Shown in pieces: positions 1-8,150 of a stretch of 64,000 nucleotides of DNA (position 1 is the first letter of the stretch; each line of letters opens with the position of its first letter). This stretch comes from Bacilli bacterium (GTDB lineage Bacteria > Bacillota_I > Bacilli_A > RFN20 > CAG-826): NCBI GenBank assembly GCA_024408335.1, contig JAKSVB010000005.1:1-64000 (forward strand). The letters run 5' to 3'. The notes beneath the pieces were generated by a model that saw only the letters and a program-made list of their open reading frames with translations, made no database searches and was not told where the DNA came from. The translations under genes and the position numbers were made by a program.

Positions 1-42
1 GACTGTTTTATAAGAACCATTGATACACCTATATCTAATACT

Positions 43-77
43 AGCTAAGAGATTATGAACGACCTCTTAGCTTTTTT
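43..77 (+). terminator. Intrinsic-terminator-like hairpin upstream of the IS110 transposase
   Basis: AGCTAAGAG (43-51) pairs perfectly with CTCTTAGCT (64-72) around a 12-base loop and is followed by a run of T to 77. It either ends a gene that lies left of the window or is part of the structured non-coding left end of the IS110 element. Bases 78-302 hold no convincing gene; in IS110 elements the non-coding end next to the transposase encodes the bridge RNA, so this stretch could hold one. Confidence 0.6.
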
Positions 78-302
78 ACTACTTAGGCATAAGGAGTAAT
101 CAGCTTTAGAAATAAAGGACGATGGAGTTTTTGAGAACAAACAAGTATCTCGTAAAAGAAAATGTCCAAACTTCTATTTTTATTCAAAGCTTGTTTATAT
201 CTAATTGTGAATTAAATCCTTAATATCACGCATCAATCAGGAAACTAAGAAGAAGACAAAATGAGAAGTGAAGCAGTAAGTCGTTCAGAAAGGAAGGAAG
301 GT

Positions 303-1436
303 ATGAAAAGACCGTGTGTAGCAGTTGATGTTTCAAAATCCAAATCACATTATCAAGGATGGATCAGCATTGATAAGAAATGCGGAAATGCAAAATGCAT
401 TGAGCACAGTAAAATTGGATTTCAAGAAATATCATCCAAGCTAAAAGAACTAGAAGGAATAACTAACGAAAAACCTGTGGTAGTATTTGAATCTACCGGA
501 GTCTACCATCGAAGCTTACGACAGTATCTGGAGGATAATAATATTGATTATATTATGATTTCTCCATTAGCAAGCGCGAAGGTAAGGAAAAGCAACATCA
601 GATCGACGAAGAATGATAAAAGAGACTGTAAGACGATTGCAAGAGCGTACTTTGAAAAAGACTTCCCGCTTCACAAGAAAAGCGATGAAATCTATGACGA
701 TTTGCGCGAAATGAATCGATATTACCATTATCTGACTGAACAGTTAAAGAAATGTAAGGTCCAATTCAAACTATTATCAGATATTGTATTCCCAAAGTTT
801 GATTTATATGTCAAAGATTATTCTGAAATACCAATGACGTTATTCTCCAAATATCATCATCCGGACGAAATCAGAAACAAGCATCCTGAATCGCTTGCAA
901 AGTATCTCGCGTCAAAGACATGCCATCATTATAGTTACTGCCTTAAAGAGGCTATAAGCATCATTAGGTATTGCAATGAATGCCAATCTGGATGTAGCAA
1001 GGATTCCATTGACTGCGTGCTTTTTGGTGAAGTGATTGAACAAATAAAAAGTAAGATAGAAGAGCAAAATTCATATCTACAAAAGATAATTGATTTGGCA
1101 AGAGATTTGCCTAATTACGAATTATTGTTAACAATTCCAGGAATCTCCAATAATCTTGCGGCGCGCATTTTGGCGGAAATAGGAGATATCTCTCGTTTTC
1201 CGAGAGCAAGATCTTTGGTGGCATATGCAGGCATTGATCCAAATGTGTATCAATCCGGAGAGAATGACGGACTTCACCTTAGAATTACCAAAAAAGGGAA
1301 TAAAGAACTAAGATGCTTAATGTACCTGGCGATACAGAATACCGTTCAAGGGAATAACGTTATCGCAGATTATTACCATAAAAAAAATCGCGACCGGCCT
1401 AGCAAGCAAAGTCGCGAAAGTTGCATGCATGAATAA
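303..1436 (+). CDS. IS110-family transposase, frame broken near the 3' end
   Basis: DEDD (RuvC-like) transposase with the C-terminal Transposase_20 domain. Visible are the first Asp in VAVDVSKSK, Glu in VVFESTG, the Asp pair in KNDKRDC and the C-terminal helix-hairpin-helix part starting at IPGISNNLAARIL, with the SLVAYAGIDP segment typical of the family. The ATG at 303 is chosen because AGGAAGG lies just upstream; an in-frame ATG at 261 has no good ribosome site. The frame runs into an A8 tract (1380-1387) and ends at 1436 with an unrelated tail. In the +1 frame translation continues as ATGLASKVAKVACMNKLLRI and ends at 1488, which is the normal family C-terminus. One extra A therefore truncates the protein, through mutation, slippage-dependent expression or a base error. 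Confidence 0.88.
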   Translation: MKRPCVAVDVSKSKSHYQGWISIDKKCGNAKCIEHSKIGFQEISSKLKELEGITNEKPVVVFESTGVYHRSLRQYLEDNNIDYIMISPLASAKVRKSNIRSTKNDKRDCKTIARAYFEKDFPLHKKSDEIYDDLREMNRYYHYLTEQLKKCKVQFKLLSDIVFPKFDLYVKDYSEIPMTLFSKYHHPDEIRNKHPESLAKYLASKTCHHYSYCLKEAISIIRYCNECQSGCSKDSIDCVLFGEVIEQIKSKIEEQNSYLQKIIDLARDLPNYELLLTIPGISNNLAARILAEIGDISRFPRARSLVAYAGIDPNVYQSGENDGLHLRITKKGNKELRCLMYLAIQNTVQGNNVIADYYHKKNRDRPSKQSRESCMHE

Positions 1437-1513
1437 GTTACTTCGAATAATTTATTCAATGTGTGAAAACGGTGTTATTTTCCAATAACACAATCATGTT
1501 ACATCATTAGTTT

Positions 1514-1542
1514 AAAAAAATCGAGTTTTCTCGATTCTTTTT
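1514..1542 (+). terminator. Terminator after the IS110 transposase
   Basis: AATCGAG (1519-1525), loop TTTT, CTCGATT (1530-1536) preceded by an A run and followed by CTTTTT. It lies 26 bases after the restored transposase stop at 1488. The rest of 1543-1850 has no gene; it contains three near-identical 11-mers AAAAGCACRTC/AAAAGTACATC at 1760-1770, 1779-1789 and 1790-1800. Confidence 0.6.
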
Positions 1543-1849
1543 GTCGTACAATCATCTATGAGTAAAACTTCTTAAAATAAGACTTGATTTTACTTATCTA
1601 ATTTCTTTTTGCCAAAGACTCAAACTTTCAAATACAGTTTTTGACACTTGAAACACTGTTTTCAAATAACGAAATCATCAAGATTCATCGAGTATTAACG
1701 CTTCTTTGAAACTATGCGACATTTTGTCTAAAAGACGAAAATCTTCAAAAAAGTAAGTAAAAAGCACGTCTTTTTGACAAAAGTACATCAAAAGCACATC
1801 AAGATTCCGTAAAACGAAAGGTAATTAAAGTCCTAATATGTTATACATA

Positions 1850-1876
1850 TTGGACTGTTTTGGATATACTTATAGT
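1850..1876 (+). promoter_or_regulatory. Possible promoter of the polysaccharide operon
   Basis: A TTGGAC box at 1850 and a TATAGT box at 1871-1876 are 15 bases apart, about 60 bases before the leader hairpin and 140 bases before the first gene. The spacing is short, so this is only the best candidate in the interval. Confidence 0.35.
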
Positions 1877-1937
1877 GAAACATAGTTTATTAGTGAATTT
1901 TTTTGTAAAGCTAGGCATACAAAAAAAGATAATAAAC

Positions 1938-1995
1938 GCTTCACGTTCGGCCACACTAGGGAGACTAGGTGGTCAGGCGTAGCCAACTCTTTTTT
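1938..1995 (+). promoter_or_regulatory. Structured leader RNA with a terminator-like U tract, probable NusG-paralog (LoaP-type) target
   Basis: GGCCACaCTAG (1949-1959, one bulged A) pairs with CTAGGTGGTC (1965-1974) around the loop GGAGA. The stem extends outward through a C-A mismatch with ACGTT (1943-1947) against GGCGT (1976-1980), then GCT (1938-1940) with AGC (1981-1983). A T-rich run (1988-1995) follows, and then the GGGAAGAAGGGA ribosome site of the NusG-like gene. LoaP proteins of Bacillota are known to bind a hairpin in the 5' leader of their target operon and to suppress intrinsic terminators. The hairpin plus U tract is seen; the role is inferred from the adjacent gene. Confidence 0.65.
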
Positions 1996-2014
1996 AGGGA
2001 AGAAGGGACGATTT

Positions 2015-2581
2015 ATGTATTACGTAATCCACACAATGACAGGTGAAGAAAACAAACTCCTTGATCGTATTGGAGTGTACGTTAATAAAAACACATTCAC
2101 CGATATCTTTGTCCCCGTAAGAAAAAGAGAAAAGAAGATTAACGGTGAATGGACCCTTTACGAGGAACGTTGGTTTCCTGGATATGTATTTGTTGAGACA
2201 ACAACCCCAAGAGAGTTTGTAGCAGAGCTAAGCAAACTCGAAGGATACAAGAGACTTGTTGGATATCGAAATGAAAGACTTGAGAAGATTTCGTATATTC
2301 CTCTTTCTCCATGGGAAGAGAAATATCTCGATAAGCTTCTAAGAAGAGATTCAGTCAACAAATCAAAAACTGTTGATATCACCAAAATCGCAATCGAGGA
2401 AGGCAAGCAAATCAAAGTCATTGATGGGCCTTTGTTTGGACTTGATGCAACAATTGTCAAATATGATCTTCATAAACGTGTAGCGGTTATATCTTTTGAG
2501 ATGTTTGGCCAAAAGGTTGAAACACAAGTTGGCATTGATATCGTCATTGAGAAAGATGACATCAATTATCAAATAAACTAG
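2015..2581 (+). CDS. NusG-family transcription antitermination factor, LoaP/RfaH-like
   Basis: 188 residues with the NusG pattern: an N-terminal NGN domain beginning MYYVIHTMTGEE, with WFPGYVFVE, and a C-terminal KOW domain from about residue 130 (GKQIKVIDGPLFGLDATIVK). It is not housekeeping NusG: it is the first gene of a long polysaccharide operon, the classic place for RfaH, UpxY and LoaP paralogs, which let RNA polymerase read through terminators in long operons. A hairpin-plus-U-tract leader sits directly in front and a second terminator-like hairpin directly behind (2606-2629), so it probably controls its own operon. The ATG at 2015 has GGGAAGAAGGGA upstream. LoaP is the likeliest subgroup given the Bacillota context. 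Confidence 0.85.
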   Translation: MYYVIHTMTGEENKLLDRIGVYVNKNTFTDIFVPVRKREKKINGEWTLYEERWFPGYVFVETTTPREFVAELSKLEGYKRLVGYRNERLEKISYIPLSPWEEKYLDKLLRRDSVNKSKTVDITKIAIEEGKQIKVIDGPLFGLDATIVKYDLHKRVAVISFEMFGQKVETQVGIDIVIEKDDINYQIN

Positions 2582-2605
2582 TAACAAATAACATTCGAAA
2601 CATCA

Positions 2606-2629
2606 GCACGGTTTTCGTGCGTGTTTTTT
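2606..2629 (+). terminator. Terminator-like hairpin between the NusG paralog and the next operon gene
   Basis: GCACG (2606-2610), loop GTTTT, CGTGC (2616-2620) followed by GTGTTTTTT. The stem is short. It lies inside the operon, so an antitermination factor acting on the same transcript would make sense of it. Confidence 0.5.
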
Positions 2630-2701
2630 ATTTCACGTGTAGGCGCTCGTAAACTAGAGCCAAAACGACATCGGAATAAATTAATATTAAGAAGGATTAT
2701 C

Positions 2702-3217
2702 ATGAGCAAAAGCGTTTCTAATCAGGGTGCGCCTTGGCAGTTAAAAGCAAGCTGTAAGAGTTCTAAAGAAATTGAGAGGTATAAAGAAGTGGGCGAGAAA
2801 ACGACAATTGGATATACGGCCGGCGTCTATGACATGTTTCATATTGGTCACCTCAATGTAATCAAAAACGCTAAAGCAAGATGCGATTACTTGATTGTTG
2901 GCGTTTCAACGGACGAAGTGGTTAAAAAGAACAAGAATAAAAGTCCAGTTATCCCATACGAGGAAAGAGTAGCGATTGTTGAGTCCATCAAATACGTCGA
3001 CAAGGTTATATCGCAAGAGAGATATGACATCGAAGGCAAAATCCAAACTGTAATCGACAATCGTATCGATGTTATGTTTGTAGGTTCTGATTGGGAAGGG
3101 ACTGAAAAGTGGAAAAAGATTGAAGAAGAGTTGGCCAAAGTAGGGACAAAGGTAGTTTACCTTCCTCACACCGACGGAATCTCTTCAACTATTTTAAGAG
3201 ATAAGCTTAACAAATAA
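2702..3217 (+). CDS. Cytidylyltransferase-family nucleotidyltransferase (TagD-like)
   Basis: 171 residues from the ATG at 2702 (AAGAAGGA ribosome site); an upstream ATG at 2621 overlaps the terminator region and is less likely. The core has the HxGH signature in AGVYDMFHIGHLN and the C-terminal ISSTILRDKL motif of the glycerol-3-phosphate and phosphocholine cytidylyltransferase group. Compared with TagD (about 130 residues) there is an N-terminal extension of about 40 residues. With a DegT aminotransferase next door and a CDP-alcohol phosphotransferase at 7356, it probably makes a CDP-activated (amino)alcohol phosphate used to decorate the polysaccharide. The substrate cannot be read from sequence. 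Confidence 0.82.
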   Translation: MSKSVSNQGAPWQLKASCKSSKEIERYKEVGEKTTIGYTAGVYDMFHIGHLNVIKNAKARCDYLIVGVSTDEVVKKNKNKSPVIPYEERVAIVESIKYVDKVISQERYDIEGKIQTVIDNRIDVMFVGSDWEGTEKWKKIEEELAKVGTKVVYLPHTDGISSTILRDKLNK

Positions 3218-3229
3218 GGGGCGTTTGAG

Positions 3230-4507
3230 ATGTACAAAAGAAAAGACATTAAACCTTTCGAAAAGAAAGTTTGGTTAGCTTCTCCAACTATGCATGGAGA
3301 TGAACTTAAATGGATGACTGACGCATTCAACAAAAATTGGATGACTACAGCCGGTGAAAATGTAAATGAACTTGAAAAGATTGCAGCCGCATCAGCCGGA
3401 ATGAAATATGCTGTTGCTCTTTGTAACTGCACCTCTGCACTGCACCTCTGTGTTAAGCTTGCCGGTGAAAAGCTATATGGCAAACCTGTTATCAGCCATG
3501 GTGCTCTTGAAGGCAAAAGAGTCTTCTGCTCAGATATGACTTTCGATGCGACTTTAAACCCTGTTGTTTATGAAGGTGGCATCCCAGTTTTTATCGATAT
3601 CGAAGAAACTTCTTGGAATATGGATCCAGTCGCTTTAGAAAAAGCATTTGAAATGTATCCTGAAGTTAAACTTGTTGTCTCTGCTGAGCTTTATGGCTTC
3701 CCTGGAAGAATGGATCGAATCAAGAAGATTTGTGAAAAGCACGGTGCTCTTTTGATTGAAGACGCTGCCGAAGCAATGGGCGCAACAATTGACGGAATTC
3801 AATGCGGTGCATTTGGCGATTATTCAGCAGTCAGCTATAACGGCAACAAAATCATCACAGGTTCATCAGGCGGTTGTTTGTTAACAAATGATATTGAAGT
3901 GGCAAACAAAGCAAGAAAATGGAGCACTCAAGCAAGAGAAAATGCTCCGTGGTATCAACACGAAGAAGTCGGATACAATTATCGCATCTCGAATGTAGTT
4001 GCAGGTGTAGCTCGTGGACAATACCCATACCTTGCTGAGCATATCGCTCAAAAGAAGGCGATCTATGAAAGATACCAAGAAGGTTTAAAAGATCTTCCGA
4101 TCAAGATGAATCCAGTCACTGAAGGCACAGAACCAAACTATTGGCTTTCAGCAATGATTATCGACAAAGAATATATGTGCAAACAAGTTAGAGATGACTC
4201 AAAATCACTTTATATCCCTGAGGAAGGGAAAACATGCCCAACAGAGATTTTAGAAGCCATCGCATCCATCAATGCAGAGGGACGCCCAATCTGGAAACCA
4301 ATGCATATGCAACCAATGTATAGAATGCATGAATGTATTGGCAAAGATGGATCTATCAGAGCTAAAACCAACGCATATATTGCTGGAGGAACAATTGATG
4401 TTGGAGCGGATATCTTCGAAAGAGGATTATGTTTGCCATCAGATAATAAGATGACTCCGGAAGAACAAGACAGAATAATTGGAGTAATTAAAGAGTGTTT
4501 TGAGTGA
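3230..4507 (+). CDS. DegT/DnrJ/EryC1/StrS-family PLP aminotransferase
   Basis: 425 residues, fold type I. The N-terminal WLASPTMHGDELKWMTDAF and NWMTTAGENV segments, LIEDAAEAMGA (cofactor-binding Asp) and the lysine in SYNGNKIITGSSGG are the hallmarks of sugar aminotransferases of the PglE/PseC/DesV group. It likely aminates a keto-sugar or, next to a cytidylyltransferase, a small keto-alcohol phosphate. Twelve bases separate it from the upstream gene, and its TGA overlaps the following ATG, so it is translationally coupled in the operon. Confidence 0.88.
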   Translation: MYKRKDIKPFEKKVWLASPTMHGDELKWMTDAFNKNWMTTAGENVNELEKIAAASAGMKYAVALCNCTSALHLCVKLAGEKLYGKPVISHGALEGKRVFCSDMTFDATLNPVVYEGGIPVFIDIEETSWNMDPVALEKAFEMYPEVKLVVSAELYGFPGRMDRIKKICEKHGALLIEDAAEAMGATIDGIQCGAFGDYSAVSYNGNKIITGSSGGCLLTNDIEVANKARKWSTQARENAPWYQHEEVGYNYRISNVVAGVARGQYPYLAEHIAQKKAIYERYQEGLKDLPIKMNPVTEGTEPNYWLSAMIIDKEYMCKQVRDDSKSLYIPEEGKTCPTEILEAIASINAEGRPIWKPMHMQPMYRMHECIGKDGSIRAKTNAYIAGGTIDVGADIFERGLCLPSDNKMTPEEQDRIIGVIKECFE

Positions 4508-6201
4508 TGGAAAGAAAACAGTTTTTAGACGCCGCAAGAGGCATTGCCATTATTTTTGTTGCTGTATACCATGTAACAACGATCTCCGTCGTTAAAAATT
4601 GGCTTGGATCATTTCAACTTTATGTTTTCTTTTTGATTAGCGGTTTTTTGTTTAGCGATTGTGGCATTCTTCCTTTTTGCAAAAAGAAGTTTAAAAAATT
4701 GATGGTCCCGTATTTTTTATGGGGTTTTGTTTCCTTTCTTTACTTTTTCTTAATAGAACGACACTTTCGTAACGTTTCTTTGACACCTTTCGATTGTGTT
4801 GTTGGCTTGCTTACTGGTGACGAAAGACTTTTGGATTTCAACGCTCCTCTTTGGTTCATACCTTGCTTTCTGTTGGTTGAGTTCCTGTATTTTTTTGCTT
4901 ATAGATTTTTTAATTTCGTTTTTAGACGTTGTAAGAAAAAAGAAGTTTTGAAATATTCGTTTTTGTTTGGTGCAATTCTTTTGCTGTGCTTGTTGTTTGT
5001 TATATTTGATGTAGACTTCAAGTTATTTAGCATTTATAGAGTTCCATTCTTCCTTTTCGCTTTTTTTGTTGGAAATCTCTTTTCAATATTGTCACCTAAT
5101 TATCGTTTCAAAAACAAACGCGTTCGTTTTCTTTTGGTTTTTGTTTCAATTGCGATGTTTTCATTCGGGTTTATACTCTCTTATTATGAATGGGCAACAA
5201 TAATTCCAATAATCTTAAGCATTTTTGCTACTTTTGCGCTCTCGTTTTCAACTATGCATTTTGGAGTGTTAAAAATCATTGGAAAACAGTCATTGTCTGT
5301 TATGCTTTTGCACGGCCCAATTTTTCGAGTGTTAATAGGCGCCGTTTGCATTTTGCCTTATGCAACTGCGGAGGGGATCAGAAATGATATTGTCCTGTCG
5401 TTGATGATTGCGATCGTTTCTGTTTTATTGTGTGTTTTAATCAATTTTGGACTGCAGTTTTTTGAAAATAAAGTGTGGATAAAATATGATATGTACAATA
5501 GATTGTTAAAACGTTTTTTGGACGTCATCGTTTCATCTATTGCTATTTTAGTTTTGTCTCCACTATTCGTTGTACTGATTGTCGTTGGATCAATATGCAT
5601 GACAGGCAATCCGTTTTTTGTTCAAATTAGGCCGGGAAGAAACGATAAAAGCGGAAAAGAAACGTTGTTTAGACTCATAAAATTTAGAACGATGACTAAT
5701 GAGAAAGATAGCGAAGGTAATCTTTTACCAGATGAGCAAAGACTTGGAAAATATGGGGCCTTTTTAAGGTCTACTTCTTTGGATGAACTCCCAGAGCTTA
5801 TTAATATTTTCACTGGCAAAATGTCATTCGTTGGTCCAAGGCCGCAATTAGTCAAAGATCTTGCTTTCATGAATGGCGGGCAAAGAAAGCGACATAGTGT
5901 AAGACCTGGATTGACTGGATTAGCTCAAGTCAACGGTAGAAACAGCATAACATGGGAAAAAAAGTTTGAACTTGACCTTGAATACATAGATAGAGTTTCC
6001 TTTTCGATGGATTGCGAAGTGTTTTTCAAAACGATTTTTAAGGTATTTGTTAGGGAAGGCGTTGTTCGTGAAGGAACGGCATCTGATTTGGATTTCGGAG
6101 ATTGGTTATTGCAAAATGGGACGATAACGAAGCAGGAATACGATTGTAGATTACAACAAGCTAACGATTTGATTTTGAATGGAGCGCAGAAACATGAATA
6201 G
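4507..6201 (+). CDS. Fusion: membrane acyltransferase (AT3) + phosphoglycosyl transferase (bacterial sugar transferase)
   Basis: 564 residues. The first ~330 are a multi-pass Acyltransferase_3 domain: LDAARGIAIIFVAVYHV near the start, then about ten hydrophobic segments. Without a gap this continues at about residue 335 (LLKRFLDVIVSSIAILVLSP) into a complete monotopic PglC/WcaJ-type phosphoglycosyl transferase with the re-entrant helix, FRLIKFRTM, the Asp-Glu pair in STSLDELPELIN and FVGPRPQL. The second half transfers a sugar-1-phosphate to undecaprenyl phosphate to start the repeat unit; the first half would O-acylate a sugar at the membrane. The start ATG 4507 overlaps the previous stop; GTG 4504 is an alternative. 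The fusion is unusual. Confidence 0.9.
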   Translation: MERKQFLDAARGIAIIFVAVYHVTTISVVKNWLGSFQLYVFFLISGFLFSDCGILPFCKKKFKKLMVPYFLWGFVSFLYFFLIERHFRNVSLTPFDCVVGLLTGDERLLDFNAPLWFIPCFLLVEFLYFFAYRFFNFVFRRCKKKEVLKYSFLFGAILLLCLLFVIFDVDFKLFSIYRVPFFLFAFFVGNLFSILSPNYRFKNKRVRFLLVFVSIAMFSFGFILSYYEWATIIPIILSIFATFALSFSTMHFGVLKIIGKQSLSVMLLHGPIFRVLIGAVCILPYATAEGIRNDIVLSLMIAIVSVLLCVLINFGLQFFENKVWIKYDMYNRLLKRFLDVIVSSIAILVLSPLFVVLIVVGSICMTGNPFFVQIRPGRNDKSGKETLFRLIKFRTMTNEKDSEGNLLPDEQRLGKYGAFLRSTSLDELPELINIFTGKMSFVGPRPQLVKDLAFMNGGQRKRHSVRPGLTGLAQVNGRNSITWEKKFELDLEYIDRVSFSMDCEVFFKTIFKVFVREGVVREGTASDLDFGDWLLQNGTITKQEYDCRLQQANDLILNGAQKHE

Positions 6202-7354
6202 CAGAAAAGTGTTGTTGGTCGCAAGTGTCATATCTTTCATTGAATGGTTTAACAAAGAAAACGTTGAGTTTTTGCTTGAAACAATGAAATGCGAAGTCCA
6301 TATTGCATGCAATTTTGATTATATGGAAGATACTGATCCCGAAAGAACAAAAAAATATATTGATTCATTAAAAGAAAAAGGGGTTTTGCTCCACAACATT
6401 CAGTTTGCAAGAAATCCTTTAAATAAAGATAACATAAGAGCCTATAGGGATTTAAAAGCCATTATAAACAAAGAAAATTATTCATTGGTTCATTGCCATA
6501 CGCCTGCGGCATCGATGATTACAAGATTGGCATCTAAGAATGCTAGAAAGCATGGTACGGTAGTAATGTATTCATGCCATGGCTTTCATTTTCATAAATC
6601 ATCTCCCAAAAAAAACTGGCTCATTTATTACCCGATGGAAAAGTGGCTTTCCAAATACTGTGATTATCTAGTAACGATAAACAAAGAAGATTATAGCAGA
6701 GCGAAAAGATTTAGATGCAAGAACGTGAGATACATTCCTGGGGTCGGGGTTGATATTAAAAGAATTCAAGAGTGTAGGATCGACAAGAATGCTTTTAAGC
6801 GAAATCTTGGGCTCCCCGAAGGATCGCTTATGATCTTATCTATTGGGGAATTAATCGAGAGGAAAAACCATCGAGTTATAATTCAGGCTCTAGGGAAGTT
6901 GAAAAGAAAAGACATCTATTATGTAATTTCTGGGAAAGGCCCTTTAAAGAACGAATTGATTTCTATCGCGAGAAAATACGGCATTGAGGATAACGTGATG
7001 TTTTTGGGTTTTAGGAACGATGTTCCTGAATTATGTAATGCTGCTGATATCAGCGCATTCCCTTCGAAAATAGAAGGTCTTGGCTTAGCTGGCATAGAAG
7101 CGATGGCGGCCGGAGTTCCACTGGTAGCCTCAAATGTTCATGGTATACTTGATTATGTAATCGATGGGAAAACGGGATTCGTGCGCAAACCAAATGATGT
7201 TGACGGGTTTGCTCAATCAATACAAACGTTGGCTGACTCAAAAGATTTGAGAGAAGCGATGGCTTCAAATTGTATAGAAGCGGTGAGGCCTTTTGATTTG
7301 AGCAATGCTTTGCCTGCCATGTGGGATATTTATAAGGAGATTTTGGAAAAATAA
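6194..7354 (+). CDS. Glycosyltransferase family 4 (GT-B) protein
   Basis: 386 residues with the GT-B two-domain pattern: N-terminal KVLLVASVISFIEWFNKEN, LVHCHTPAA, then LSIGELIERKNHRVIIQAL and the donor-binding E-x7-E stretch IEGLGLAGIEAMAAGVP, and the VDGFAQSIQTLADS tail. It should add one sugar to the lipid-linked repeat unit on the cytoplasmic face. The ATG at 6194 is preferred over 6179 because GGAG sits nine bases upstream; it overlaps the end of the fusion gene by eight bases. Confidence 0.88.
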   Translation: MNSRKVLLVASVISFIEWFNKENVEFLLETMKCEVHIACNFDYMEDTDPERTKKYIDSLKEKGVLLHNIQFARNPLNKDNIRAYRDLKAIINKENYSLVHCHTPAASMITRLASKNARKHGTVVMYSCHGFHFHKSSPKKNWLIYYPMEKWLSKYCDYLVTINKEDYSRAKRFRCKNVRYIPGVGVDIKRIQECRIDKNAFKRNLGLPEGSLMILSIGELIERKNHRVIIQALGKLKRKDIYYVISGKGPLKNELISIARKYGIEDNVMFLGFRNDVPELCNAADISAFPSKIEGLGLAGIEAMAAGVPLVASNVHGILDYVIDGKTGFVRKPNDVDGFAQSIQTLADSKDLREAMASNCIEAVRPFDLSNALPAMWDIYKEILEK

Positions 7355-7355
7355 C

Positions 7356-8150
7356 ATGAAGTATTCATACAAGCAAATAAAAGATTCATTGACAAAAAAG
7401 AAGAATAGTAGAAGTTCTTTGTGGGTTAGAGCTTGGGTGAGAAGAGTATCATTCCCAATAACGTATTTGTTTATTAACGCTGGTTGGAGCGCAAATATGG
7501 TGTCAATTCTTTCTTGGGTTTTAATCTTTTGCGCATCGGCACTGCTTTGCGTTAATAATTTTTGGTTTATGCTGTCGGGTGTGGTTCTTACTAATTTTTG
7601 GCTTGTTTTGGACTGCGTTGATGGCAATATTGCAAGAGTGAAAAAAAAGAAGAACTACATGGGAGATTTCTTTGATGCTGTAGCCGGATATGGCCCTTTT
7701 ACATTTACAACCATCGGTTTAGGGGTCGCCGCTTATAATACTTCCTCATTGCTTCCCAACGATTATCGTTGGATGTTCGTCCTAATAGCCGGATCAGCAG
7801 CTCTTGCAAATTGCTACATGAGGTTGATTCATCAAAAATACTTAAATTGTTTTTTTGTAGCAAAGAACGAGTTGGGCCAAAACGAAGAGATTTCTTTAAA
7901 AGACACTGACGACAGAAAAAGTTTCGCATATATCAGAGAACAAATTGATAAGAATTTAGGGGTATCAGGCTTGTTTATGCCTTTGCTTTTTGTTGCCCTT
8001 TTCACCAATACATTCGATATAATGGTTTTAGCGTATTCCGCATATTACATATTGTCGTTTATTGCGATTGCTTTCTTATATTGCAAAAAGGCTTCTTTGT
8101 TTGACCAAGGATTACATAACGAAAATAAGCGAGATAATGAAAAACTTTGA
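7356..8150 (+). CDS. CDP-alcohol phosphatidyltransferase-family membrane protein with an incomplete motif
   Basis: 264 residues, about six hydrophobic segments. The family motif begins correctly as D86-C-V-D89-G90-x-x-A93-R94 and continues G103-x-x-x-D107, but the fourth Asp expected at 111 is Gly (MGDFFDAVAGYG). That Asp is the proposed catalytic base of the family. The protein would transfer an alcohol-phosphate from a CDP donor, plausibly the product of the cytidylyltransferase at 2702, or be a divergent or inactive variant. The start at ATG 7356 is one base after the previous stop; the longer frame from 7305 lies inside the upstream gene. Confidence 0.8.
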   Translation: MKYSYKQIKDSLTKKKNSRSSLWVRAWVRRVSFPITYLFINAGWSANMVSILSWVLIFCASALLCVNNFWFMLSGVVLTNFWLVLDCVDGNIARVKKKKNYMGDFFDAVAGYGPFTFTTIGLGVAAYNTSSLLPNDYRWMFVLIAGSAALANCYMRLIHQKYLNCFFVAKNELGQNEEISLKDTDDRKSFAYIREQIDKNLGVSGLFMPLLFVALFTNTFDIMVLAYSAYYILSFIAIAFLYCKKASLFDQGLHNENKRDNEKL

